NCBI RefSeq assembly: GCF_026340465.1
Contig: NZ_JAPEPC010000001.1
Span: 7,269,501 to 7,333,500, forward strand
Direction of reading: 5' to 3'
DNA from: Streptomyces sp. NBC_01306
Lineage (GTDB): Bacteria; Actinomycetota; Actinomycetes; Streptomycetales; Streptomycetaceae
Length of the DNA: 64,000 nt
Below the pieces are notes generated by a model that saw only the letters and a list, made by a program, of their open reading frames with translations, did not search any database and had not been told where the DNA came from. Position numbers and translations under genes: made by a program. Shown in pieces: positions 53,588 to 61,801 of the stretch; positions within the stretch are counted from its first letter, which is position 1; each line of letters begins with the position of its first letter.

Positions 53588-54711
53588 TTCTCGCCGTCCA
53601 GCGCCCGGAAGTGCGGGATGACCGTCTCGCCCCACTGGCGGATGGTCTCCATGCATGCCTCCTGCGGCACCGTGCCCATCTGGATGAGGCACATCACCTC
53701 GTCCACCCCGATCTGGCGGAGCTTCTCGACATAGGCGATGGCTGTGTCGGCGGTGCCGTAGGCGTGGTCCGCGTTGAAGGTGCCGGTGTCGACGGGGCGG
53801 GCCGGGATGTTGGCGTCGTGCAGCCTGGCGACCAGCTCGTCGCGGTCGCGCGCCATCAGGGCCACGTGGTCCTCGTCCTCGTCGTCGCCGGTGGGCGCGG
53901 GCGAGTTCCCGTACCAGTGCGCGATGGACTCGGCGAAGAAGCGCTGGCCCCGGGTGCCGATGCGCAGCGCGCGCTCCGCGTCGTCGAGGACGATCGTCGG
54001 GCAGAGCGCCGAGAAGTGGTCGTTGATCTCGGTCGACACACAGCGCTCGCCGCTCCTGGCGGCGATGGCCTCGTCGTACACGGCGCGCATCGCGCGGACG
54101 TCGTCGGCCCCGGCGAAGCCCATCACCAGGGCGCCGATGCCCAGTTCGGCCGCGAGCTTGAGGGTGTCGTGCTTGCTGCACGCCATGAAGAGGGGCGGAT
54201 GCGGGTCCTGGACCGGGCGGGGCAGGATGGCGCCGGGGCCGATGTCGATCGACCCGTGCCACTCGAACTGCTCTTTGCGCCACGCGCTGGAGAAGATCCG
54301 CAGGGCCTCCTCCATCTGCGGATAGGTGTCCTCGGGGCGCACCCCGTACATGGACATCTCCTGCTTCGTCGCGCCGCGCCCGGAGCCGATGTCGACGCGC
54401 CCGCCGGAGAGCACGTCGAGCATGGCCGCGCGCTCGGCGACCCGGACCGGGTGCTGATAGCCGAAGGGCATCGTGACGACGCCGTGGCCGATACGGATGC
54501 GGGAGGTCCGCGCGGCGACCCAGGTCAGGAAGATCTCGGACGCGCTCATGTGCGCGTACTGCGAGAGCGAGTGGTGCTCGACGGCCCAGATCCGGTCGAA
54601 GCCCATCTCCTCCGCGTACACGGCCTGGTCGACGCAGTCGTTGATGACCTGGCGTTCGCGCTCTGGGGTCGGGTTCGAGAGCTGTGCCTCGAAGATCATG
54701 GAGAACTTCAC
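53584..54711 (-). CDS. Luciferase-like flavin-dependent monooxygenase (LLM class)
   Basis: 375 residues from GTG 54711, preceded by GGAGG. TIM-barrel flavin oxidoreductase: MIFEAQLSN start, AEEMGFDRIWAVEHH, IRIGHGVVTMPFGYQHPVRVAERAAMLDVLSGGRVDIGSGRG (typical luciferase-like FMN site), and the late IQMGTVPQEACMETIRQWGE. It needs reduced FMN, which could come from the flavin reductase gene 1.3 kb away. First gene of the operon with SDR and hydrolase; divergent from a PadR gene with an inverted repeat between. Similar enzymes act as Baeyer-Villiger or hydroxylating monooxygenases; the substrate is unknown. Confidence 0.9.
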   Translation of the reverse strand: MKFSMIFEAQLSNPTPERERQVINDCVDQAVYAEEMGFDRIWAVEHHSLSQYAHMSASEIFLTWVAARTSRIRIGHGVVTMPFGYQHPVRVAERAAMLDVLSGGRVDIGSGRGATKQEMSMYGVRPEDTYPQMEEALRIFSSAWRKEQFEWHGSIDIGPGAILPRPVQDPHPPLFMACSKHDTLKLAAELGIGALVMGFAGADDVRAMRAVYDEAIAARSGERCVSTEINDHFSALCPTIVLDDAERALRIGTRGQRFFAESIAHWYGNSPAPTGDDEDEDHVALMARDRDELVARLHDANIPARPVDTGTFNADHAYGTADTAIAYVEKLRQIGVDEVMCLIQMGTVPQEACMETIRQWGETVIPHFRALDGEK

Positions 54712-54724
54712 GGGGTGCCTCCGG

Positions 54725-54745
54725 AGTATTTCGATTAGGAATACT
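54725..54745. promoter_or_regulatory. Predicted PadR operator
   Basis: Inverted repeat AGTATT (54725-54730) and AATACT (54740-54745), 9-bp spacer, in the divergent PadR/LLM region just above the LLM ribosome-binding site. A related TAGG-TATATG-CCTA palindrome occurs at about 55990 before the flavin reductase gene. Confidence 0.6.
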
Positions 54746-54858
54746 TCTATCAGGCATAGATGTCTGACGGAAGGGGCGGGGGTGGGGTGGGGGTGCGACG
54801 GGTGCGGAGCGGGTCGCGGCGGTCCGGCCGGACGTGGCCGGACCGTAGACTGCCGGGC

Positions 54859-55488
54859 GTGACGGAGAAGCGGACGAGCAGTGAACAGGGCAGCGAACAG
54901 GGTGGTCAGCAGGGCACTGAGCCCGGCAGGCCGGCGCTCCCGGCGACCAGCTGGGCCGTGCTCGGGCTGCTCTCGTTCGGTGAGGAGCTGTCCGGGTACG
55001 ACCTCAAGAAGTGGTCGGACTGGTCGCTGAGGTTCTTCTACTGGAGCCCGTCGTTCTCGCAGATCTACGGGGAGCTCAAGCGGCTGGAGAAGGTCGGTTA
55101 TGTGACCTCCCGGATGGTCGCCCAGGAGACCGGCAGCCGGGACAAGCGCGTCTATGCGATCACCGGTGACGGGATGGACGCCGTGCGGACCTGGGCGCGC
55201 GAGGCGCCCGTCGAGCCGCCCGTGCTCAAGCACGGCGTCATGCTGCGGATCTGGCTCGGTCATCTGCTGGAGACCCAGCAGATGCGCGACGTCCTCGGCA
55301 CCCACCGCGAGTACGCGGAGAAGATGCGGCAGCGCGCCGAGGTCGACATCGCCGGAGCGCGGTCGGAGGAGGCGTGGCTGTATCCCACGCTCACCCTCAA
55401 GTGGGCCGAGCGGTACTACGCCTCGGAGCGCGACCTGGCCGACTCGATGCTCGCCGACCTGGAGGAGCTGGAGCGCAGGCGCCCGTAG
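54859..55488 (+). CDS. PadR family transcriptional regulator
   Basis: 209 residues from GTG 54859. After a Ser/Gln/Gly-rich lead (about 25 residues) comes the winged helix: SWAVLGLLSFGEELSGYDLKKW, FFYWSPSFSQIYGELKRLEKVGYVTSR, the PadR/Vir_act core, then a long C-terminal helical dimerisation domain with conserved acidic and Trp residues. It is divergent from the LLM operon and probably represses it in response to a pathway acid or its CoA ester. The last 73 bp overlap the 3' end of the convergent flavin reductase gene. Confidence 0.88.
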   Translation: MTEKRTSSEQGSEQGGQQGTEPGRPALPATSWAVLGLLSFGEELSGYDLKKWSDWSLRFFYWSPSFSQIYGELKRLEKVGYVTSRMVAQETGSRDKRVYAITGDGMDAVRTWAREAPVEPPVLKHGVMLRIWLGHLLETQQMRDVLGTHREYAEKMRQRAEVDIAGARSEEAWLYPTLTLKWAERYYASERDLADSMLADLEELERRRP

Positions 55489-55970
55489 CCTCGCCTGAAG
55501 TACAGCAGCGGCTCGGCGTCACCGTGCCGCTCCAGTGCGGTGACCCGGCCGAGCGCGATCAGATGGTCGCCGCCGGGGAAGGTGCCCGCGAGATCGCACT
55601 CGACGGTGGCCAGTGCCCCGTCGAGCAGCGGTGCGCCGTTGGCGCCCGGACGCCAGTCGGCGTCCTGGAACTTCTCCTGGCCGGTCACCGCGAACTGCCT
55701 GCACAGCGACTGCTGTTCGGCGGCCAGGATGTTCACGGCGAACCGGCCCGCCTCGCGGATGTGCGGCCAGGTCGTCGAGGTGAGGGCCGGGCAGAAGCAG
55801 ATCAGTGGCGGCTCCAGTGAGACCGACGAGAAGGACTGGACCGCCATACCGGTGGGGCGGCCGTCGGCCTGGATCGCGGTGATGACCGCTACGCCGGTGC
55901 AGAAACGGCTGAGAACCTCCCGCATGGAGTCGTCGAATCCCGGGGTGGGGTGAGGGGTGAGGGTCGGCAT
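55416..55970 (-). CDS. Flavin reductase domain protein
   Basis: 184 residues from ATG 55970, preceded by GGAGG. NAD(P)H:FMN/FAD reductase-like fold: MREVLSRFCTGVAVITAIQADGRPTGMAVQSFSSVSLEPPLICFCPA, the FMN-binding signature of HpaC/HsaB-type reductases, and GDHLIALGRVTAL near the end. It supplies free reduced flavin to a partner monooxygenase; the LLM enzyme in this region is a good candidate. The C-terminus past YFRRGYGRL is a Ser/Arg-rich tail unlike the family and runs into the end of the PadR gene, so the original stop may have been lost. It is divergent from the acyl-CoA ligase. Confidence 0.85.
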   Translation of the reverse strand: MPTLTPHPTPGFDDSMREVLSRFCTGVAVITAIQADGRPTGMAVQSFSSVSLEPPLICFCPALTSTTWPHIREAGRFAVNILAAEQQSLCRQFAVTGQEKFQDADWRPGANGAPLLDGALATVECDLAGTFPGGDHLIALGRVTALERHGDAEPLLYFRRGYGRLRSSSSRSASIESARSRSEA

Positions 55971-56078
55971 GTTGCCTCCAATGTTCCTACTAGGTATATG
56001 CCTAACCGAAACACTTGTGATTGGATACCGGCCACGCTCGCACGTCAAGTAGGGAGGGTCATCATCAGCGCACACCAG

Positions 56079-57695
56079 GTGCCACCACCCACCACCCTCG
56101 CGCAGCTGGCGGACTTCGCGGCCCGCGCGTACGGGAGTTCCGACGCCCTCGCTGACGGAGAGGTCCGCTGGAGTTTCGGACAGCTGGGCGATGCGGTCCA
56201 CGCCGCGGCACGCGCCGTCATCGCCCACGGCCTGGAGCCGGGCGACCGGGTGGCGGTATGGGCCTCCAACAGCCGCGAATGGATCACGGCCGCCCTCGGC
56301 GCGCTCTCCGCCGGGGCCGTGCTCGTTCCCCTCAACACCCGCTACAAAGCAGCCGAGGCCGCCGACATCATCCGCCGCAGCGGCGCCCGCACCCTGCTCA
56401 CCGAACGCGGGTTCCTCGGCATCGACTACGTGGCCATGCTGCGCGACTCCGGAGAGGACCTCGGCGCTCTCGAATCCGTCGTCGTACTCCGGGGCGGGGC
56501 GACCGGATCCGCGGTGAGCTGGGAGGACTGCCTCGCGCGCGGACAGGGCGTCTCCGAGGACCGGCGCGCGGCCCGCGCCGCGGCCGTCGGACCCGACGAC
56601 CTCGCCGACATCCTCTACACCTCGGGCACCACCGGCAGCCCCAAGGGCGTCATGAGCACCCACCGGCAGGTACTCGCCGGAATCGAGGCCTGGTCCCGGG
56701 CCGTCACCCTGCGCCCCGGCGACCGCTATCTGCTGGTCAACCCCTTCTTCCACACCTTCGGCTACAAGGCCGGCTTCGTCGCCTGCCTGCTGCGCGGCGT
56801 CGCCATGGTCCCCGAGGCGGTCTATGACGTGGACCGGGTGCTGCGCCTGATCGCCGGCGAGCGGATCAGCGTGCTCCTCGCCCCGCCGACCGTCTTCCAC
56901 GGGCTGGTCCGCCATCCGCACCTCGGCGATCACGACCTCGCCGCGCTGCGCCTGGCGGGCACCGGGGCCTCCGTCGTGCCGGTCGCCCTCGTCGACGAGA
57001 TCCGCGAACGGCTGGGCGCGCCGGGCGTGTTCACGGCCTACGGGCTCACCGAGTGCATGGGCGTCGTCGCCGTCTGCCCGGTCGACGCCGACGCGTGGAG
57101 CGTCTCGCACTCCGTCGGCCTGCCGCTGCCGGGAACCGAGATCCGGATCGTCGGCCCCGGCGGCCCGGACGGCGGCGCGCTGCCCCCGGGCAGTGCGGGG
57201 GAGATCGCCGTACGCGGCCCCCAGGTCATGCTCGGATATCTCGACGACCCGGAGGCCACCGCCCAGATCCTGGACGGCGACGGCTGGCTGTACACCGGCG
57301 ACATCGGTGTACTCGACGAACGCGGCTACCTCTCGATCACCGACCGGCTCAAGGACATGTACGTCGTAGGCGGCTTCAACGCCTACCCCGCCGAGGTCGA
57401 GAATGTCCTGCGTGGCCATGAACTCATCAGTGAGGCCGCGGTGGTCGGCGCCCCCGACGAACGGCTCGGCGAGGTCGGCGTCGCCTATCTCGTCACCGAG
57501 GGCGGACAGCGCCCCGACCCTGCCGAACTGACCGCATGGACACGGGAGCGGCTGGCCAACTTCAAGGTCCCGCGCCGCTTCCACGTCCTGCCGGAGCTGC
57601 CGCGGAACGCCAGCGGCAAGATCCTCAAGGCCGAACTGCGGCGCGCCGCCAAGGAGGCCGGGGCGAAGGACCGGCCGGAAGGAGAGAGCCGATGA
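56079..57695 (+). CDS. Acyl-CoA ligase (FadD3-like)
   Basis: 538 residues from GTG 56079. ANL-family enzyme that activates a carboxylic acid to its CoA thioester: P-loop YTSGTTGSPKG, AYGLTE, GWLYTGDIG, DRLKDMYVVGG and the C-terminal NASGKILK with catalytic Lys. The combination with two acyl-CoA dehydrogenases resembles the FadD3/FadE modules of steroid-ring propionate degradation. The start is uncertain: a strong AGGGAGGG site at 56051-56058 is best placed for ATC at 56061 or 56064 and too far from GTG 56079. The frame is open from 55950. Its stop overlaps the next ATG as ATGA. Confidence 0.85.
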   Translation: MPPPTTLAQLADFAARAYGSSDALADGEVRWSFGQLGDAVHAAARAVIAHGLEPGDRVAVWASNSREWITAALGALSAGAVLVPLNTRYKAAEAADIIRRSGARTLLTERGFLGIDYVAMLRDSGEDLGALESVVVLRGGATGSAVSWEDCLARGQGVSEDRRAARAAAVGPDDLADILYTSGTTGSPKGVMSTHRQVLAGIEAWSRAVTLRPGDRYLLVNPFFHTFGYKAGFVACLLRGVAMVPEAVYDVDRVLRLIAGERISVLLAPPTVFHGLVRHPHLGDHDLAALRLAGTGASVVPVALVDEIRERLGAPGVFTAYGLTECMGVVAVCPVDADAWSVSHSVGLPLPGTEIRIVGPGGPDGGALPPGSAGEIAVRGPQVMLGYLDDPEATAQILDGDGWLYTGDIGVLDERGYLSITDRLKDMYVVGGFNAYPAEVENVLRGHELISEAAVVGAPDERLGEVGVAYLVTEGGQRPDPAELTAWTRERLANFKVPRRFHVLPELPRNASGKILKAELRRAAKEAGAKDRPEGESR

Positions 57696-58786
57696 GATTC
57701 GGCGAAGAGCACCACGAACTGCGCACGGCCGTACGGTCGTTGCTGGCCAAGTACGAGGGGGCCGCCGCCTGGGGGCCGCTGACCCGGCAGATCGGAGTGG
57801 CCGGGCTCGCGGTTCCGGAGGAGTACGGCGGAGCGGGGTGCGGTCCTGTCGAGGTCCATGTGGTCATGGAGGAGCTGGGCCGGACGCTCGCCCCGGTCCC
57901 GTACCTGGGCTCCGCGGTCCTCGCCACCCAGGCGCTGCTGGCCGCGGGCGACACCGGACTGCTGCCCCCGCTGGCGGAGGGCAGGACCACCGGGGCGCTC
58001 GCCTGGGCGGAGAACGGGTCATGGCGCCCGGAAGCGGTGCGGGCCCGTGCGGTGCGCGGTGCCGGCGGCTGGCGGATCACCGGGGTCAAGGACCACGTCC
58101 TGGACGGGTCCGGTCCGGACGGGGCCGGTGAGGGCGCCGATGTGCTGCTGGTCGCCGCCCGTACCGAAGCCGGGCTCGCGCTGTTCCACGTCCCGTCCGG
58201 GGCCGACGGCGTCAGCCGCGAGGCGCACACCACCATGGACCTCACCCGGCCGCAGGCGACACTGCGGTTCGACGGGGCCGAGGCCCGCGCCGTCGCCGTG
58301 GACGGCGACCGGGTCCTCGCACACGTACGGGACCTGGCCTGTACGGCTCTCGCCGCGGAACAGGTCGGCGCGGCGGAACGCTGCCTCGAACTCACCATCG
58401 CCCATGTGCAGGACCGTGTGCAGTTCGGCCGGCCGATCGGCTCGTTCCAGGCGGTGAAGCACCGGCTCGCCGACGCGTTCGTACGCGTCGAGTCCGCGCG
58501 TTCCGCCGCCCTCGGCGCCTCCTGGGCGGCGGCGAGCGGCTCACCCGACCTGTCCAGGTACGCGGCCGTCGCCAAGTCCGCCTGCTCCGAGGCGTTCTCG
58601 GCAGTGGCCGGGGACATGATCCAGCTCCACGGCGGGATCGGCATCACCTGGGAGCACGACGCCCACCGCTACTTCAAGCGGGCCCATGGCTCGTCCCAGC
58701 TCTTCGGCTCACCGGCCGGGCACCGCGACCGCATCGCCGAAGCGGTGGTCGGACCGCGCGCGCCCGGTGCGGCGCGCCTTGCCTGA
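57692..58786 (+). CDS. Acyl-CoA dehydrogenase, smaller subunit type
   Basis: 364 residues, ATGA-coupled to the ligase. FAD-dependent dehydrogenase fold: EEHHELRTAVRSLLAKYEG, LAVPEEYGGAGCG, RCLELTIAHVQDRVQFGRPIGSFQAVKHRLAD, GDMIQLHGGIGITWEHDAHRYFKRA. It is the shorter partner of a pair; in mycobacterial steroid pathways such pairs form alpha2beta2 heterotetramers (FadE28-FadE29 type) in which only one chain has the catalytic Glu. The QLHGGIGITWEHD block with Glu before His is the region to inspect. Substrate: probably a short or ring-bearing acyl-CoA from the adjacent ligase. Confidence 0.87.
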   Translation: MRFGEEHHELRTAVRSLLAKYEGAAAWGPLTRQIGVAGLAVPEEYGGAGCGPVEVHVVMEELGRTLAPVPYLGSAVLATQALLAAGDTGLLPPLAEGRTTGALAWAENGSWRPEAVRARAVRGAGGWRITGVKDHVLDGSGPDGAGEGADVLLVAARTEAGLALFHVPSGADGVSREAHTTMDLTRPQATLRFDGAEARAVAVDGDRVLAHVRDLACTALAAEQVGAAERCLELTIAHVQDRVQFGRPIGSFQAVKHRLADAFVRVESARSAALGASWAAASGSPDLSRYAAVAKSACSEAFSAVAGDMIQLHGGIGITWEHDAHRYFKRAHGSSQLFGSPAGHRDRIAEAVVGPRAPGAARLA

Positions 58787-58882
58787 CACCGGCGCGGCGG
58801 CCGGCCCGCCCGCGAACGGGTCCGGCACCGGCCGGCGGCGGGCCCTCTTCTCCCCAGCGATCGTTTGGCAGGTGCAGGTTTC

Positions 58883-60049
58883 ATGAGCAGTACCGAGAAG
58901 TTCCGCTCGGAGTTCCGTACGTGGCTGCGGTCCGGGCTCACCGGAGAGTTCGCCGCGCTCAAGGGCCGCGGCGGACCCGGCCGCGAGCACGAGGCCTTCG
59001 CCGAACGGCTCGTCTGGGAACGGCACATGGCCGCCGCGGGCTGGACCTGCGTCGGCTGGCCGCAGGAGTACGGCGGACGCGGCGCGACCCTGGAGGAACA
59101 GGTCGCCTTCCACGAGGAGTACGCACTCGCCGACGCCCCGGCCCGGGTGGGGCACATCGGCGAACAGCTCCTCGGCCCCACCCTCATCGCCTTCGGTACC
59201 GACGCCCAGCGGGCCCGCTTCCTCCCCGGGATCAGATCCGTCGACGAGCTGTGGTGCCAGGGCTACAGCGAACCCGACGCGGGTTCCGACCTGGCCAACG
59301 TACGTACCCGCGCCGAGCGGGACGCGGACGGCTGGTCGGTCACCGGGCAGAAGATCTGGACCTCGCTGGCCCATGAGTCCCAGTGGTGCTTCCTGGTCGC
59401 CCGCACCGGCCGGGGCACGCGCCGGCACGAGGGGCTCTCCTACCTGCTGGTGCCCATGGACCAGCCGGGGGTGGAGGTCCGGCCCATCGCCCAGCTGACG
59501 GGCACCAGCGAATTCAACGAGGTCTTCTTCGACGGGGCCCGCACCGGCGCGGAGAATGTCGTCGGCGTACCGGGCGACGGCTGGAAGGTGGCCATGGCCA
59601 CCCTCGGCTTCGAGCGCGGCGTCTCCACCCTCGGCCAGCAGGTCGGATTCCGGCGTGAGCTGGAAGCGCTGATCGCTCTCGCGCGCCGCAACGGCGCCGC
59701 CGACGACCCTCTCGTCCGCGACCGGCTCGCCCGGGCCTGGACCGGTCTGGAGATCATCCGGTTCAACGCGCTGCGGATGCTCGACGGCGCGGCAGCCGGA
59801 GCTCCCGGGCCCGAGGCCTCCATCAGCAAGATCTACTGGGCGACCTGGCACCGGGAGCTCGGCGAACTGGCGATGGACGTCTGCGGCGCCGGCGGGATGC
59901 TGGCGGACGGGGCGCCGTACGACCTGGACGACTGGCAGCGGCTGTTCCTCTTCTCCCGCGCCGACACGATCTACGCCGGTTCGAACGAGATCCAGCGCAA
60001 CATCATCGCGGAGCGGGTCCTCGGCCTGCCGAAGGAAGCGAGGGCCTGA
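58883..60049 (+). CDS. Acyl-CoA dehydrogenase, larger subunit type
   Basis: 388 residues from ATG 58883. Typical motifs: GWPQEYGGRGATLEEQ, QGYSEPDAGSDLANVRTRAERD (FAD/substrate region), WTSLAHESQW, the FNEVFFDGARTGAENVVG strand, and the terminal DTIYAGSNEIQRNIIAERVLGLP, in which the IYAGSNEIQ loop is the usual C-terminal FAD contact. It lacks the obvious long-chain features and resembles FadE17/FadE28-type steroid or side-chain dehydrogenases. It follows its partner by 96 bp on the same strand and likely forms a complex with it. Confidence 0.88.
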   Translation: MSSTEKFRSEFRTWLRSGLTGEFAALKGRGGPGREHEAFAERLVWERHMAAAGWTCVGWPQEYGGRGATLEEQVAFHEEYALADAPARVGHIGEQLLGPTLIAFGTDAQRARFLPGIRSVDELWCQGYSEPDAGSDLANVRTRAERDADGWSVTGQKIWTSLAHESQWCFLVARTGRGTRRHEGLSYLLVPMDQPGVEVRPIAQLTGTSEFNEVFFDGARTGAENVVGVPGDGWKVAMATLGFERGVSTLGQQVGFRRELEALIALARRNGAADDPLVRDRLARAWTGLEIIRFNALRMLDGAAAGAPGPEASISKIYWATWHRELGELAMDVCGAGGMLADGAPYDLDDWQRLFLFSRADTIYAGSNEIQRNIIAERVLGLPKEARA

Positions 60050-60091
60050 CGGCGGCGGGGTGCCGGGCGCCGGGACCCGGCGGGGCGGTCG

Positions 60092-61051
60092 CTACTTCAG
60101 CAGCCTCGTACGGAGCTTGTGCAGCGTCCCGGCATCCAGGCCCAGACCCTTCGAGAGATAGGCGTCGAAACTGCCGTACCGGTGGTCCGCCTCGGTGAGC
60201 GCTGCACCGAGATAGTCCTTGCGGACCTCCTGCAGCGGAACGATCAGCTGGGGGTCCTTCATGACCCCCGATTTCTTCAGACCTTCGCGGGTCTTCTCGT
60301 CGGCGGTTTTGCGGATGTCGTTGGAGAGCAGATAGTCCGCCTCGGCCGTGCGGGCCGGCACGCCCACCGCGCGCAGCAGGACGTAACTCATCCAGCCCGT
60401 ACGGTCCTTGCCGGACGTGCAGTGGAAGAGCAGCGGCAGCCTCTTGCCGTCGGCGATGGTGTCCAGCACCTTGGCGAACTGGTGGCGCGCCCCCGCTTCG
60501 GTGACGAACGTGCGGTAGATCCGCTGCATCGTCTGCGCCCCCTTGCCGTCGCCCAGCGCCTTCTGCTGCTGGGCCGGGTCGCGGCTGCCGATGGCCGCCG
60601 TCGTCCGCTCGTAGAGTCCGGTGTCGTCGATCGGCAGCGGGATGGCGGACGCCCCTTTCGGGAGCCGGTCGGCGCCGTCGGTCCTGACTTCGACGGGAAG
60701 CCGGAAGTCGACGACCGACTTCAGCCCGAGCTTCGATGTCACGGCGAGGTCCGCCGGGGTGAGCTTGCCGAGTGCGTCACCGCGGAACACGACCCCGTAG
60801 CGCAGCTGTTTGCCGTCACTGGTCCGGTATCCGCCCAGGTCACGGACGTTGACCGCGCCCTTGAGAGCGATGTGCCTGGCGTCGGGTGGCACCGGCCGCG
60901 AGCCTTCGGCGGCTTTGCCGGTGTCCTGGTGCGCGGTGTGCGACGGGTGGGATGTGTGGGAACACCCGGTGAGCGCCAGCGCCGTGCTGAGCACGGCGGT
61001 GGCGACGCGGGCCACGGCCCGGCTTCGGGCCGGGTTTCGGGTACGGCGCAT
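60092..61051 (-). CDS. Lipoprotein tyrosine/dual-specificity phosphatase
   Basis: 319 residues from ATG 61051, preceded by GGGAG. Lipobox ALTGC (Cys about 28) after a basic, hydrophobic signal sequence. The catalytic domain shows NVRDLGGYRT (typical of the SiwP/LipA-like atypical Tyr phosphatases), FRLPVEVRTDGADRL, and the P-loop HCTSGKDRTG with Cys and Arg of CX5R. It should hydrolyse phospho-Tyr or phosphoinositides outside the membrane, as MptpB relatives do. It is oriented against the catabolic genes on both sides and is not obviously part of that pathway. Confidence 0.87.
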   Translation of the reverse strand: MRRTRNPARSRAVARVATAVLSTALALTGCSHTSHPSHTAHQDTGKAAEGSRPVPPDARHIALKGAVNVRDLGGYRTSDGKQLRYGVVFRGDALGKLTPADLAVTSKLGLKSVVDFRLPVEVRTDGADRLPKGASAIPLPIDDTGLYERTTAAIGSRDPAQQQKALGDGKGAQTMQRIYRTFVTEAGARHQFAKVLDTIADGKRLPLLFHCTSGKDRTGWMSYVLLRAVGVPARTAEADYLLSNDIRKTADEKTREGLKKSGVMKDPQLIVPLQEVRKDYLGAALTEADHRYGSFDAYLSKGLGLDAGTLHKLRTRLLK

Positions 61052-61801
61052 CGGAACAACTCCCAGAGGGTGTGGGCGGGGTGACGTGAGGAGTCCGGCC
61101 GGGGACCGGAGCGGTGCGGTGCGGCCGCGGAGGGCAGTGCGGCCGGGCGCCCCGCTGTGGGCAGCGGCCCCCGGACGGCGCGGGGCCGTCCATGGCTCCG
61201 CGGTCCGGGGGCCGCGCCCGGTGAGCGGTGAAGTCCCGCTCGGGCGGCGGTGGCCGGCGTCCGCCCGGAGGCGGTGAACAGGCCTCTCCGCTGATCCGTC
61301 CGGTGCGGTGGACGGATGCTGGACGGGAAGGTAGCAGCGGATCCGCTCCGCGGGGGAGGTGCTGCCGGTGGGGTTGTCGCGCGGCACGCCTCCCGCCCCG
61401 CCCCGGCCGGGACGGCCGAAGCTCCCGAAGAGCCGTCACATGTGCCCCGGCCTGCATGAACACCAGCGGCCCCGCTGACACCCGCCGCCCCGCGCCACCG
61501 ACCGGATCGCATGGGTTTCCCACTCAGCGGGAGCCGCAGCTCGGCCGCGTCGGGGCCCGCGGCTTAGCCTCCGAGCAGTACCACCACTCGTGTGGCACTG
61601 CCCGTGGTGCACCACCTGTGCGGCACCACCCGTACCCGTGTGGGGCCGCTGTGTTGCACAACGTGTGCCGCATCACCTGTGGCACACCCGTGTGGCACCA
61701 CCCGCGTGAGGGCCACGTGTTGCACCACTCTCCGAGTCGCACTACACCCCCCAGCCAGCCCCACCACCCTTCAGTCCCACCACTCTTGCGGAGGACCGCC
61801 C
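61052..61801. other. Intergenic region with GTGNNGCAC-like repeat array
   Basis: Divergent region between the phosphatase lipoprotein and the hydratase gene. No credible gene; several small minus-strand frames at 61524-61767 are Cys/Trp/His-rich products of the repeat. The 61590-61725 part is a striking array of related 9-mers (listed separately). Confidence 0.55.
61590..61725 (+). repeat. Array of about nine GTG(T/C)NGCAC-like 9-mers
   Basis: Copies at 61590 (GTGTGGCAC), 61604 (GTGGTGCAC), 61618 (GTGCGGCAC), 61638 (partial), 61651 (GTGTTGCAC), 61663 (GTGTGCCGCAT), 61679, 61690 (GTGTGGCAC) and 61717 (GTGTTGCAC). Spacing between starts is 11-27 bp. Most copies are imperfect palindromes of the form GTGN-N-NCAC. 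Confidence 0.65.

Noticed and set aside
61590..61725. CRISPR array
   Set aside because: Repeats are 9 bp and degenerate with irregular 2-18 bp gaps; no 25-37 bp exact repeats or cas genes.
61524..61767. Trp/His/Cys-rich minus-strand peptides of about 70 residues over the GTGNNGCAC array
   Set aside because: Composition is dictated by the repeat (GTG/CAC in several frames); no start site with a ribosome-binding sequence.
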